DNA from: CAZNXJ01 sp964577115
Lineage (GTDB): Bacteria; Planctomycetota; Planctomycetia; Pirellulales; Pirellulaceae
DNA length: 64,000 bases
Reading direction: 5' to 3'
NCBI GenBank assembly: GCA_964577115.1
Contig: CAZNXJ010000005.1
Coordinates: forward strand, 186,001 to 250,000
Shown: positions 36,511 through 44,502 of the stretch, in pieces
Layout of the letters: the number at the start of each line of letters is the position of its first letter
Numbering within the stretch: position 1 is the stretch's first letter
Translations under genes and position numbers: made by a program
Notes under the pieces: generated by a model
The model's database searches: none
The model's input: the letters and a program-made list of their open reading frames with translations, nothing else
What the model was told of the DNA's origin: nothing

Positions 36511-37131
36511 TCATGGCGCGTCGAGCACGCCGCGCTCGACAAGCTCCCTGTACAGCGACTGCGGCGACTCGAACAACACCGCATCGAAACCAGCCTCGCG
36601 GGCGCCCTCGACGTTTTCCGGGCGGTCGTCGGTGAAAAAAATCGCTTCGGGCGGGACGCCGGCCAGTCGAGCGGCCCGCTCGTAGATTTCCGGCTCGGGC
36701 TTCATCCGGTTGAGCTCGAAGCTGAGCGCATGCACACCGAACTGTTCCCGCAGGAAGGGCCAGCGGTCGAGGCAGAACTGCCAGTGGCATTCGCAAGTGT
36801 TCGAAAGGATCCCCAGCGGCCACCCGCGCGCGTGCAGGTGTTCGACGATCGGCCGCACCGGTTCGTGCACCGTGAAGATATCCGAAGCCGCTCGATACAC
36901 CGCTTCCGCGTCGGGCCGGCAGCCGGTCGCCGCACAGAGGTGTTCGTAGAACTCCTCGCTCGTTACGTCACCCCGCTCGTAACGATGCTCGAGTCCCTCG
37001 TCAAAAATAATCCGGCGCACCTCGTCTTCGCTTACGCCCGTCAGCTTGGCGATCCCGCGGCAGGCAATCGAGTGATCGAACAGGAGCAGAACGTTGCCCA
37101 GATCAAAGTACAGGAACTCGGGCTTCTTCAT
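36511..37131 (-). CDS. HAD-superfamily hydrolase, YihX-like
   Basis: 206 residues. Motif I reads YFDLGNVLLLFD, the DxG form used by YihX-type sugar phosphatases. Motif II is ILSNTCE, motif III lies around the conserved Lys in MKPEPEIY, and motif IV is FFTDDRPENVEGA. An alpha-helical cap follows motif I (about 25-95). It should hydrolyse a phosphomonoester such as a hexose 1-phosphate; the substrate is not determined. It is divergent from ilvD and stands alone between that gene and the ABC exporter. Confidence 0.88.
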   Translation of the reverse strand: MKKPEFLYFDLGNVLLLFDHSIACRGIAKLTGVSEDEVRRIIFDEGLEHRYERGDVTSEEFYEHLCAATGCRPDAEAVYRAASDIFTVHEPVRPIVEHLHARGWPLGILSNTCECHWQFCLDRWPFLREQFGVHALSFELNRMKPEPEIYERAARLAGVPPEAIFFTDDRPENVEGAREAGFDAVLFESPQSLYRELVERGVLDAP

Positions 37132-37346
37132 CGCGGCCGGGGACTGTAGAGAAGCTGCGGAAAGGGGTAAAAAGGCGTGGATGAGCAGTGTACCCGATGG
37201 GGGTTCGCCGTGGGAATGGCGGACAAATTGACTCGCCGGCGCCGTGCGCCGCTCGCATCCTCGTCGAGTACGTCGAAGGCGATAAGGCGGGCCCTACTGC
37301 GACGGCCGCCACAGACTCTCTCTCCCGACATTCCGGACCACTATTG

Positions 37347-39017
37347 ATGCTGAACAAGTACAGTCGACGTATTACGCAAGTGAAGAGCCAGGGTGCCTCG
37401 CAGGCGATGCTCTACGGCACCGGACTGACCGAAGCGGACATGGACAAGGCCCAGGTGGGCATTGCCAGCGTCTGGTACGAGGGCAACACGTGCAACATGC
37501 ACCTGAATGACCTGGCGGCCAAGGTCAAGGAAGGGGTTGTCGCCGCGGGTTTGTTGGGCATGCGCTTCAACACGATTGGCGTCAGCGACGGGATTTCGAT
37601 GGGCACCGAGGGCATGAGCTACTCGCTGCAATCCCGCGACCTGATCGCCGACTCGATTGAAACGGTAATGGGAGCGCAGTGGTACGACGCGCTGATCGCG
37701 CTGCCGGGCTGCGACAAGAACATGCCGGGGTGTCTCATGGCGATGGGGCGGCTGAACCGTCCTGCGCTGATGATCTACGGCGGAACGATCAAGCCGGGCA
37801 GTCTGAACGGCGAGAAGCTGGATATCGTCTCGGCGTTCCAGTGTTACGGCCAGTTCCTGGGCGGTTCGATCGACGAAGACAAGCGGCGCGAGATCGTTAA
37901 GCGTGCGTGTCCTGGTGCCGGGGCGTGCGGCGGGATGTATACGGCGAACACGATGGCCACCGCCATCGAAGCGATGGGCATGTCCCTGCCCTACAGTTCG
38001 TCGACGCCCGCCGAAGATCCCGGCAAGCTGGACGAATGCTTCCGCGCGGGCGAGGCCATTCGTGTGCTGCTCGAACGCGACCTCAAGCCGCGCGACATCA
38101 TGACGCGGGCCGCTTTCGAGAACGCTATGGTCATGGTGATGGCGCTCGGCGGATCCACGAACGCTGTTCTCCACCTGATCGCGATGGCGCGCAGCGTCGA
38201 TGTGCCGCTTACGATCGACGACTTCCAGGCCGTTTCGCGCCGCGTGCCGTATCTGGCCGACTTGAAGCCGAGCGGTCGGTTTGTGCAGGAGGACCTGCAT
38301 CAGATCGGCGGCACACCGGCCGTGATGAAGTATCTGCTGCGCAACGGCCTGCTGAATGGCGACTGCATGACCGTGACCGGCAAGACTGTGGCGGAGAACC
38401 TCGAATCGCTGCCGGATCTCAAGCCTGGTCAAACCATCGTGCGGCCGATTGAGAATCCGATCAAGGCCACCGGCCATCTTCAGATTTTGCGCGGCAACCT
38501 GGCGCCGGACGGCGCGGTGGCGAAGATCACCGGCAAGGAAGGCCTGCGGTTCTCCGGACCCGCCAAGGTCTACGACTCGGAAGAAGACATGCTCGCGGCG
38601 CTCGAACAAAAGCGCATTGAGAAAGGCGACGTCGTCGTGATTCGCTACGAGGGCCCGAAGGGCGGACCGGGTATGCCTGAAATGCTGACGCCGACATCGG
38701 CCATCATGGGGGCGGGGCTCGGCGCCGACGTGGCCCTACTGACCGACGGCCGCTTTTCTGGTGGTTCGCACGGCTTCATTGTCGGCCACATTACTCCGGA
38801 AGCGCAGCTTGGCGGACCGATCGCTCTGATCCGCGACGGCGACCGCATCACAATTGATGCTGAAAATCTCCGGATCGATGTCGAACTGAGCGAGGACGAG
38901 CTCGAAGCGCGACGCCGTGAGTGGACCGAGCCGCCGTACAAGGCGACACGCGGCACCCTGCACCGTTACATCAAGACCGTCAAAACGGCCTCCGAGGGCT
39001 GCGTGACGGACGAGTAG
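37347..39017 (+). CDS. ilvD: Dihydroxy-acid dehydratase
   Basis: 556 residues from ATG 37347, where similarity begins ([11 protein letters not shown]); upstream in-frame codons are the leader. It dehydrates 2,3-dihydroxy-acids in valine, isoleucine and pantothenate synthesis, using an iron-sulfur cluster. Cluster-binding segments GCDKNMPG and [17 protein letters not shown] are intact, as are [12 protein letters not shown] and [12 protein letters not shown] near the C-terminus. The 215-base leader contains no clear attenuator peptide. A hairpin (39069-39088) lies about 50 bases past the stop. Confidence 0.96.
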   Translation: MLNKYSRRITQVKSQGASQAMLYGTGLTEADMDKAQVGIASVWYEGNTCNMHLNDLAAKVKEGVVAAGLLGMRFNTIGVSDGISMGTEGMSYSLQSRDLIADSIETVMGAQWYDALIALPGCDKNMPGCLMAMGRLNRPALMIYGGTIKPGSLNGEKLDIVSAFQCYGQFLGGSIDEDKRREIVKRACPGAGACGGMYTANTMATAIEAMGMSLPYSSSTPAEDPGKLDECFRAGEAIRVLLERDLKPRDIMTRAAFENAMVMVMALGGSTNAVLHLIAMARSVDVPLTIDDFQAVSRRVPYLADLKPSGRFVQEDLHQIGGTPAVMKYLLRNGLLNGDCMTVTGKTVAENLESLPDLKPGQTIVRPIENPIKATGHLQILRGNLAPDGAVAKITGKEGLRFSGPAKVYDSEEDMLAALEQKRIEKGDVVVIRYEGPKGGPGMPEMLTPTSAIMGAGLGADVALLTDGRFSGGSHGFIVGHITPEAQLGGPIALIRDGDRITIDAENLRIDVELSEDELEARRREWTEPPYKATRGTLHRYIKTVKTASEGCVTDE

Positions 39018-39068
39018 GCGTGCAGTCCCGGCGAACTGCCGATCGCCCACCTGCGGCCAAAGAGTCAA

Positions 39069-39088
39069 GCGGCGCGCGGGCCGCTTCG
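39069..39088 (+). terminator. Hairpin AAGCGGC-GCGCGG-GCCGCTT after ilvD
   Basis: A perfect 7-base stem with a six-base loop, 52 bases after the ilvD stop and 127 bases before the AAA ATPase gene. No T-tract follows. It could end the ilvD transcript. Confidence 0.4.
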
Positions 39089-39095
39089 CTGGTGT

Positions 39096-39112
39096 TCAGC
39101 CACGGATCCCAC
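39096..39112 (+). repeat. GTTCAGCCACGGATCCC repeat unit
   Basis: Contains CACGGAT preceded by GTTCAG, matching the reverse complement of the ATCCGTGG units at 6871-6891 and 14483-14513. It lies in the 197-base gap between ilvD and the AAA ATPase gene. Confidence 0.35.
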
Positions 39113-39142
39113 AAGTCCCAAGCTGGCCGGCGAGCGGCCCGT

Positions 39143-39155
39143 GTGTACAGTACAC
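39143..39155. promoter_or_regulatory. Palindrome GTGTAC-A-GTACAC upstream of the AAA ATPase
   Basis: A perfect 6-base inverted repeat around one base, 60 bases upstream of the GTG start at 39215. Short, AT-containing and in promoter position, it looks like a transcription-factor site. No regulator can be named. Confidence 0.4.
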
Positions 39156-39214
39156 GCAGAGCGGTCATTACGCCGCGCGTTCCGCGGCACCAGGGAATTA
39201 AGGGAGGAGCACCG

Positions 39215-40636
39215 GTGAGGGCAGTACCCGCCGAATTTCCGCGCACATTGCGGGATCTTGCCGCCAGCGGCTGGAAGAGCAAATCGGTTAAGCAGGAGAT
39301 CTACGACAACTTCCTCGCACGTCTCGCCGAAGGCGACGAACTATTTCCGGGCGTGATCGGCTATGACGACACGGTCATCCCCGAAATCACGCTCGCCTTG
39401 CTCGCTGGGCACGACATGTTGTTTCTCGGCGAGAAAGGCCAGGCCAAGAGCCGCCTGATGCGCCGTCTGGCCGATTTCCTAGACGAATGGATTCCGTACC
39501 TCGACGTGCCGGATGCGCCGCTGCACGACGATCCTTTCAATCCAATCACGCGCGCCGGGCGCGCGGCCGTGGCCAACCTTCCACCGGAGGAAGTGTCCAT
39601 CGGCTGGTGGCACCGTTCAGAGCGCTATGGCGAGCGGCTGGCGCCGGGAACGAAGTTCGCTGACATCATCGGCGAAATCGATCCCGCGAAACTCGCCGGC
39701 GGCGTCAGCATGTCGGCCGAGGAGGCTCTGCACTTTGGGCTCATTCCGCGCATGCATCGCGGCATTTTCGCGATCAACGAGTTGCCCGAACTGGACGAGC
39801 TCGTGCAGGTCGGCCTATTCAATATTCTCGAAGAGCGCGACGTGCAGATTCGCGGCTACCCGGTGCGTTTCGATATCGATGTGTTGCTGCTCTTCAGCGC
39901 CAACCCGGCGACCTACAACCGGAGCGGCAAAGTCATCCCGCAGCTCAAGGACCGTATCGGTTCGCTGATCCAGACGCACTACCCGCGCGACCGATCGATC
40001 GGCATCCAAATCACGGAACAGGAAGCGGGGCTCGATTTGGGCGGCCCGTACCCGGTCGTCGTGCCGTATTTCATGCGCGAGATCATCGAGCAGATTACGA
40101 TCCGCGCTCGGCAGTCGAAGTACATCGATCAACAGTCGGGCGTCAGTGCGCGTTTCAGCATCGCGAATTACCGCACGATGATCGCGTCCGCGCGACGCCG
40201 GTCGGTCGTGCTCGGCGAAAAACCTGCGGTTCCCCGCATCAGCGACCTGGGCCACCTCTATTCCTCGTCGCTCGGCAAACTCGAACTCGATCTGATGGGC
40301 AGTCATCAGATGAGCGAACGGCAGGTGCTCGACGCGATCGTCGCCGAAGCAATCCGCGACGTGTTCGAAGAGTACGTCGAGGCGCACGGGCTGGATGAAA
40401 TCGCGGAGATTTTCGGGCGCGGTGTGAAGATCGAAGTGGGGGACATGTTGCCTTCAAGCGAATATGCCGAACGATTAAAGCGCGTCCCCCCGGCCTGGGA
40501 CAAGGCGTTCGAAGTCAATGCGTCCGGTGACTTGGCAGTGCGAGCGTCCTGTGTCGAGTTCATACTGGCCGGTCTATACGCGATGGACCGCATCTCCCGT
40601 GCTCAGCACCACGGGTCCATCACCTACACGATTTAG
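39215..40636 (+). CDS. MoxR/ChlI-type AAA+ ATPase
   Basis: 473 residues from GTG 39215. GGGAGGAG at 39202-39209 places the ribosome six or so bases before this GTG and decides the start; the frame upstream overlaps ilvD. Walker A appears as [12 protein letters not shown] (GxxGxAKS, the MoxR/magnesium-chelatase form). [15 protein letters not shown] stands at Walker [25 protein letters not shown] at sensor 1 and the arginine finger region. Such ATPases work with a VWA partner as metal-insertion or protein-remodelling chaperones. The partner VWA gene follows after 28 bases. No bacteriochlorophyll genes are near, so a chelatase role is unlikely. Confidence 0.9.
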   Translation: MRAVPAEFPRTLRDLAASGWKSKSVKQEIYDNFLARLAEGDELFPGVIGYDDTVIPEITLALLAGHDMLFLGEKGQAKSRLMRRLADFLDEWIPYLDVPDAPLHDDPFNPITRAGRAAVANLPPEEVSIGWWHRSERYGERLAPGTKFADIIGEIDPAKLAGGVSMSAEEALHFGLIPRMHRGIFAINELPELDELVQVGLFNILEERDVQIRGYPVRFDIDVLLLFSANPATYNRSGKVIPQLKDRIGSLIQTHYPRDRSIGIQITEQEAGLDLGGPYPVVVPYFMREIIEQITIRARQSKYIDQQSGVSARFSIANYRTMIASARRRSVVLGEKPAVPRISDLGHLYSSSLGKLELDLMGSHQMSERQVLDAIVAEAIRDVFEEYVEAHGLDEIAEIFGRGVKIEVGDMLPSSEYAERLKRVPPAWDKAFEVNASGDLAVRASCVEFILAGLYAMDRISRAQHHGSITYTI

Positions 40637-40664
40637 GTAAGCACGTCATCCTCGAGGGCTTCCT

Positions 40665-42365
40665 GTGACTCGGCAATCACGATACGGCGGCGTCGTTCAC
40701 ACGTACCAGAAGTACGATCCCGTCACGCTGCCCGGGCCGACGCAGCCGCCGCCCGACGTGGTCTCGCCGGCGCTCGAACATTGGCTGGCGTACGGCAACA
40801 TGCGCGAGCTGACCGACGAAGAGCTTGCGCGGGCGGTGCGGCTCGACCCGAGCCAGATTGCCGGGTTGGGGCCGAGCCTCGACGCCCTGATCCAGATGCT
40901 GCTCGAGCGTAAGCGGAAGATTCTCGAGAAGTACGAAACCGACAGCGTGCAGGCTCAGGCGCGGCGCCGCTACGACGAGCTGCGTGGGCAGCTGAAGCCT
41001 CCCCCGGTGCTACGGGACCGCTATGAACGGGCGTCTGCGGAGGAGCAGATCTACGACCTGGAGCGCGTGTGGTATGCGACGCGCAACGAGCAATCACCGT
41101 TCGCGCGGGGGCTCGTGCAGCTCATCGACCGCCTGGCCGACAAGTACCAGGTGGACGAGTTGGCGGCGAAGTACACGTTCACCGGCCGTACGTCGATGAC
41201 CATTCCTCAGGCGCTCGAGATCAAGAAGGAACTCGAAACGATCGACGAGCTGCTCAAGCAGCTCGAGAAGGCTCGCGAAACGGCCCAGATCGCGATCATC
41301 GACCTCGAGACGCTCGCCGAGTTTGCCGAAGAAGCGGACATCGAACAGCTCCAGCAGTTACAGCGCACGGTCGAGCAGTACGTGCGGGAGATGGCCGAGC
41401 GGCAGGGTTTGGAGGCCCGGCAGGGCGCAGTGCAATTGACGCCGCGCGCCATGCGATTGTTCCAGGGCCGCTTGCTCGAACGCATTTTCTCCGACCTTGC
41501 CGCCTCGCGCACCGGCCGGCACACGCTCGCGACGCTCGGCGAAGGCGCCGTCGAACTGCCTTCGACGAAGCCCTACGAGTTTGGCGATTCGGTCAGCCAG
41601 ATGGACATCGTGCAGACGTTGCTCAACACGATGGTCCGGCAGGGCGACGAGCGGCCGCTGCGGATGCGGCCCGACGACATCGTGATTCACAAGACTCGCA
41701 GCAGCCCCAAATGTGCGACGGCCGTGATCATGGACATGAGCGGCTCGATGCGCTACGACGGGCAGTACATCAATGTGAAGCGGATGGCGCTGGCGTTCGA
41801 GGGGCTGATTCGCCGCGAATATCCCGGTGACTTTCTCCAATTCATCGAGATGTACACGGTGGCTAAGCTGCGGCGGCCCGGCGAGATCCTCGAATTGATG
41901 CCCAAACCGGTGACGATTCACGAGCCGTGGGTCAGCTTGAAAGTCGATATGTCGCGCGAAGACGTCAGCGAGGTGATGTTGCCGCCGCACTTCACGAACA
42001 TCCAGCACAGCCTGCGGCTTGCGCGCCAGGTGCTCGCAGCGCAAGATACGCCGAACCGCCAGGCGATTCTGATCACTGACGGATTGCCGACGGCGCACTA
42101 CGACGAGCAGATGCTGTACTTGCTGTATCCGCCCAATCCGCTGACCGAAGCAGCGACGCTGCGCGAAGGCCAGCTCTGCGCGCAGGAAGGCATCACGATC
42201 AACGTGTTCTTGTTGCCGAGTTGGTCGCAGTCGGAGGAAGACGTGCGCTTCGCGTATCGCCTGGCCGAGTCGACACGCGGCCGCGTATTCTTCACCGCCG
42301 GTCGTGATCTCGACCGTTACGTGTTGTGGGACTATGTGCATCGCAAGCGCGAGATCATCACGTGA
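40665..42365 (+). CDS. VWA-domain protein, partner of the AAA+ ATPase
   Basis: 566 residues from GTG 40665. The first 350 residues are helical and charged with a coiled coil (about 195-250). The von Willebrand A domain begins near 350: VIMDMSGSMRYDG supplies the DxSxS metal-dependent adhesion site and LITDGLPTAHYD the later Asp. Downstream of a MoxR/ChlI-type ATPase, it fits the ChlD- or CoxE-like partner that binds the substrate or metal. No signal peptide or membrane helix is present, so the complex is cytoplasmic. A GC-rich hairpin begins four bases after the stop. Confidence 0.9.
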   Translation: MTRQSRYGGVVHTYQKYDPVTLPGPTQPPPDVVSPALEHWLAYGNMRELTDEELARAVRLDPSQIAGLGPSLDALIQMLLERKRKILEKYETDSVQAQARRRYDELRGQLKPPPVLRDRYERASAEEQIYDLERVWYATRNEQSPFARGLVQLIDRLADKYQVDELAAKYTFTGRTSMTIPQALEIKKELETIDELLKQLEKARETAQIAIIDLETLAEFAEEADIEQLQQLQRTVEQYVREMAERQGLEARQGAVQLTPRAMRLFQGRLLERIFSDLAASRTGRHTLATLGEGAVELPSTKPYEFGDSVSQMDIVQTLLNTMVRQGDERPLRMRPDDIVIHKTRSSPKCATAVIMDMSGSMRYDGQYINVKRMALAFEGLIRREYPGDFLQFIEMYTVAKLRRPGEILELMPKPVTIHEPWVSLKVDMSREDVSEVMLPPHFTNIQHSLRLARQVLAAQDTPNRQAILITDGLPTAHYDEQMLYLLYPPNPLTEAATLREGQLCAQEGITINVFLLPSWSQSEEDVRFAYRLAESTRGRVFFTAGRDLDRYVLWDYVHRKREIIT

Positions 42366-42368
42366 TTC

Positions 42369-42396
42369 GCGCGCTGTGTGAACACGCACAGCGCGC
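42369..42396 (+). terminator. Hairpin GCGCGCTGTG...CACAGCGCGC after the VWA gene
   Basis: A perfect 10-base stem with an 8-base loop (TGAACACG) starts four bases past the stop. It is not followed by a T-tract. A second hairpin sharing CACAGCGC lies at 42485-42502. Confidence 0.5.
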
Positions 42397-42484
42397 TTGC
42401 GCGATGAATCATGAAAATTTGTGCGCGCCGCGCTTCGCGAAGGCTTGTCATTCGATCCGATGCTGAGTTACTCTTAATCAAGAG

Positions 42485-42502
42485 CACAGCGCAAGCGCTG
42501 TG
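42485..42502. repeat. Palindrome CACAGCGC-AA-GCGCTGTG
   Basis: A perfect 8-base inverted repeat around AA, 88 bases after the first hairpin and sharing its CACAGCGC arm. It lies 52 bases before the next likely start. The pair looks like a repeated palindromic element or a regulatory RNA structure. Confidence 0.45.
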
Positions 42503-42554
42503 GTGCATGTTGCCGAAGCGCATGCGTGAATCAGTCGTGTTGAGATCGCACACG

Positions 42555-43118
42555 ATGCAGAACGAGTTGGAACGATTCCTCGCCCATCCAACCGCTCGCC
42601 ATTATCTCCGCGTCCGCAAGCTGATCCTTCAGGACGCGCAGTTGCGGCCCCGGACTGCCGATCTCGTGCGGCTGCATCAACTATTCGAGGCCGGGCAGTT
42701 CCAACAGGTGCTGGACGCAGCCGAGCGGATGTTGCCGGCTTGGGCCTTGTCGCCGCGTTTGTACTGGCTGACGGCGTTCGCGGCTCAGGAGCTGGGGCAT
42801 ACAGACGACGCCGAGCTGGATCGGTTCCTCTATCAGTCGTGCCTTGCGGGCATCACGGCGACGGGCGACGGTAGCCGCCAGGCGCCGTACGTCATCACGT
42901 ATCTCAGCGATGAAGCCGAATGGCTGCAATGGAGCGGCCGGCGTGCTCAGCAGCGAGGGCTGGTGCGCATCGCACGCGGCTATTGCGACTGTGTGCAGTG
43001 CCAGGACGGCTCGGAAGTTTTCTTCTTACTCGACAGTTCGCTCGTGGAACCCGATCAGCGCGACGCGTTGGTCGAATACGCTTCCCCGCGGCGGACCGCG
43101 CGATCCAGCTCGCGCTAA
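42555..43118 (+). CDS. Conserved hypothetical protein (DUF4919-like pattern)
   Basis: 187 residues from ATG 42555; an in-frame start at 42411 would add 48 residues that read through the palindromes and look non-coding. The first 100 residues are helical and TPR-like (QLFEAGQFQQVLDAAERML, LYWLTAFAAQELG). The section ITATGDGSRQAPYVITYLSDEAEWL resembles the GDG...AYxVxxxxDEY pattern of DUF4919 proteins, although I cannot confirm this. A Cys pair follows (YCDCVQC). It may belong to the AAA/VWA unit, being the next gene on the same strand. Function unknown. Confidence 0.65.
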   Translation: MQNELERFLAHPTARHYLRVRKLILQDAQLRPRTADLVRLHQLFEAGQFQQVLDAAERMLPAWALSPRLYWLTAFAAQELGHTDDAELDRFLYQSCLAGITATGDGSRQAPYVITYLSDEAEWLQWSGRRAQQRGLVRIARGYCDCVQCQDGSEVFFLLDSSLVEPDQRDALVEYASPRRTARSSSR

Positions 43119-43139
43119 CGCTCGGACGCCGCGCATCGG

Positions 43140-43952
43140 ATGGAGCTCATGCTTCGGGAAGTTGTCTGTCCGCATTGCCGGCATCGCTTTGAAGCCAACC
43201 GGCCGCCGAGCGTCTCGGAGGTCAAGTGTCCTCGCTGCCAAAAGGCGGTAGCGATCGGACCGCCGCGGGCCGCTCCCCCAGTCGCTCCGCCACCCGGGCC
43301 GCCCGTCGCACCGATCATGCCTCCGCCGATCGCTCGCCCAACCGCCGCCTCGGCCGCGCCCCCGGTCGACATGGGGAACACGATTCGCGTGCCGCGCCGT
43401 GTGGTCGTGACGCAGGGCATTCTGCTGGCTTTGATGGCGCTGAGTGGATTCGCCGCGGGCGTTTTCTCGAGCCGCACACGGTGGGCAACGTCGGGAGCCG
43501 CTCGTCAGCCGGCGCTCGTTCTGGGCACGGTCCAGTTCGCAGATGGAAATAATGGGGAGCCGCAGGCAGACCGCGGCAGCGTAATTCTCCTTTTCCCTCG
43601 CAACGTGCAACCGGACCGAGGCCAAAAACTCAAAGTTTCGGGCCTGCGGCCTCAGGACCCACCGCTTAAACGTGGCGATGCGGCCCTAGAAGCGCTCCGG
43701 ACGCTGGGCGGCGATTATGCACGCGCTTCGGACCAGGGGTTTTACTACGTGAAAGCGCGCGACACGGGCGACTATTTTCTGCTCGTCCTCTCGGCTCACG
43801 AGAAGCGCGCCACCTCCGCCGCTCTCGATCGCAAGCATCTGGCCGAGATCGGCCGGTATGTGGATCGAGCCGCCGAGCTAATCGGTTCGGCGAAATATAA
43901 GTGGCAGGAGCTCACGCTAACGGGCGACCAGCGCGTCGACGTGGTGTTTTGA
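43140..43952 (+). CDS. Zinc-ribbon single-pass membrane protein, hypothetical
   Basis: 270 residues. An N-terminal zinc ribbon with CPHC (10-13) and CPRC (30-33) resembles the MJ0042-type finger common in planctomycete proteins. A Pro/Ala-rich linker (43-78) and one membrane helix (about 90-108) follow, so the finger faces the cytoplasm and the C-terminal 150 residues lie outside. The outer part starts VLGTVQFADGNNGEPQADRGSV and contains VILLFPRN, looking like a carboxypeptidase-regulatory-type beta sandwich. Function unknown. It follows the previous gene by 21 bases on the same strand. Confidence 0.75.
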   Translation: MELMLREVVCPHCRHRFEANRPPSVSEVKCPRCQKAVAIGPPRAAPPVAPPPGPPVAPIMPPPIARPTAASAAPPVDMGNTIRVPRRVVVTQGILLALMALSGFAAGVFSSRTRWATSGAARQPALVLGTVQFADGNNGEPQADRGSVILLFPRNVQPDRGQKLKVSGLRPQDPPLKRGDAALEALRTLGGDYARASDQGFYYVKARDTGDYFLLVLSAHEKRATSAALDRKHLAEIGRYVDRAAELIGSAKYKWQELTLTGDQRVDVVF

Positions 43953-44016
43953 CCGAGTTGCTGCAGGCGTCTCGGCCAGTGCGTAGGTTAGCCGGCTCGC
44001 GTTGGGCAAGGCTGAG

Positions 44017-44340
44017 CTAGGCGCGGTCGCTGGGAGTGCTGAGGGCGTGCAGGGCGAGTGCGAATACGAGCAGCACCAGGTCGACGCTCAGGAGGACCAA
44101 CGCGACGCGGCCGGCCCAACGCAAGGCAGTCGACGCGGCTTGATCGCCCAGCCCTTCGACGAGGACGAGAAACCCCATGAGGACGGCGAGCGTGACGAGC
44201 AGCACCGCAAAGATGGATACAAGAACGGCCAGGGTGCGACGAAAGATCAAGATGTCACTCGCTACAGTTTTACTAGTCGTGCCAATTTTGCGGGCAGGCC
44301 CGGGTGATGTCAATGACGGGAAGGGCCGTAGCGGACGCAT
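44017..44340 (-). CDS. Small two-helix membrane protein, hypothetical
   Basis: Up to 107 residues. Two hydrophobic segments (about 35-62 and 76-96) are separated by a short polar loop (EGLGDQAAS). The first ~30 residues are polar and Pro-rich, and the true start could be an internal TTG near ILIFRRTL. It is divergent from the large hydrolase gene. No family recognised; the hydrophobic pattern supports a real protein, but it is short. Confidence 0.45.
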   Translation of the reverse strand: MRPLRPFPSLTSPGPARKIGTTSKTVASDILIFRRTLAVLVSIFAVLLVTLAVLMGFLVLVEGLGDQAASTALRWAGRVALVLLSVDLVLLVFALALHALSTPSDRA

Positions 44341-44502
44341 TGAGTTTGACGCTCAGCAAGGCCGCCGACAGAATGAACTATGGCGCGCCGTGCCTCGGAG
44401 GCTCGCGCAACGTGCGTGGACATCGCGCGCACACCGGTCGCGCCACCTGTCTTTCACGCATTCGCGCCGCACATCGACGGTGCCAACTCGAAGGGACGTT
44501 GC

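Noticed and set aside
37341..38609. Open frame of 422 codons on the minus strand
   Set aside because: Antisense to ilvD; no protein features.
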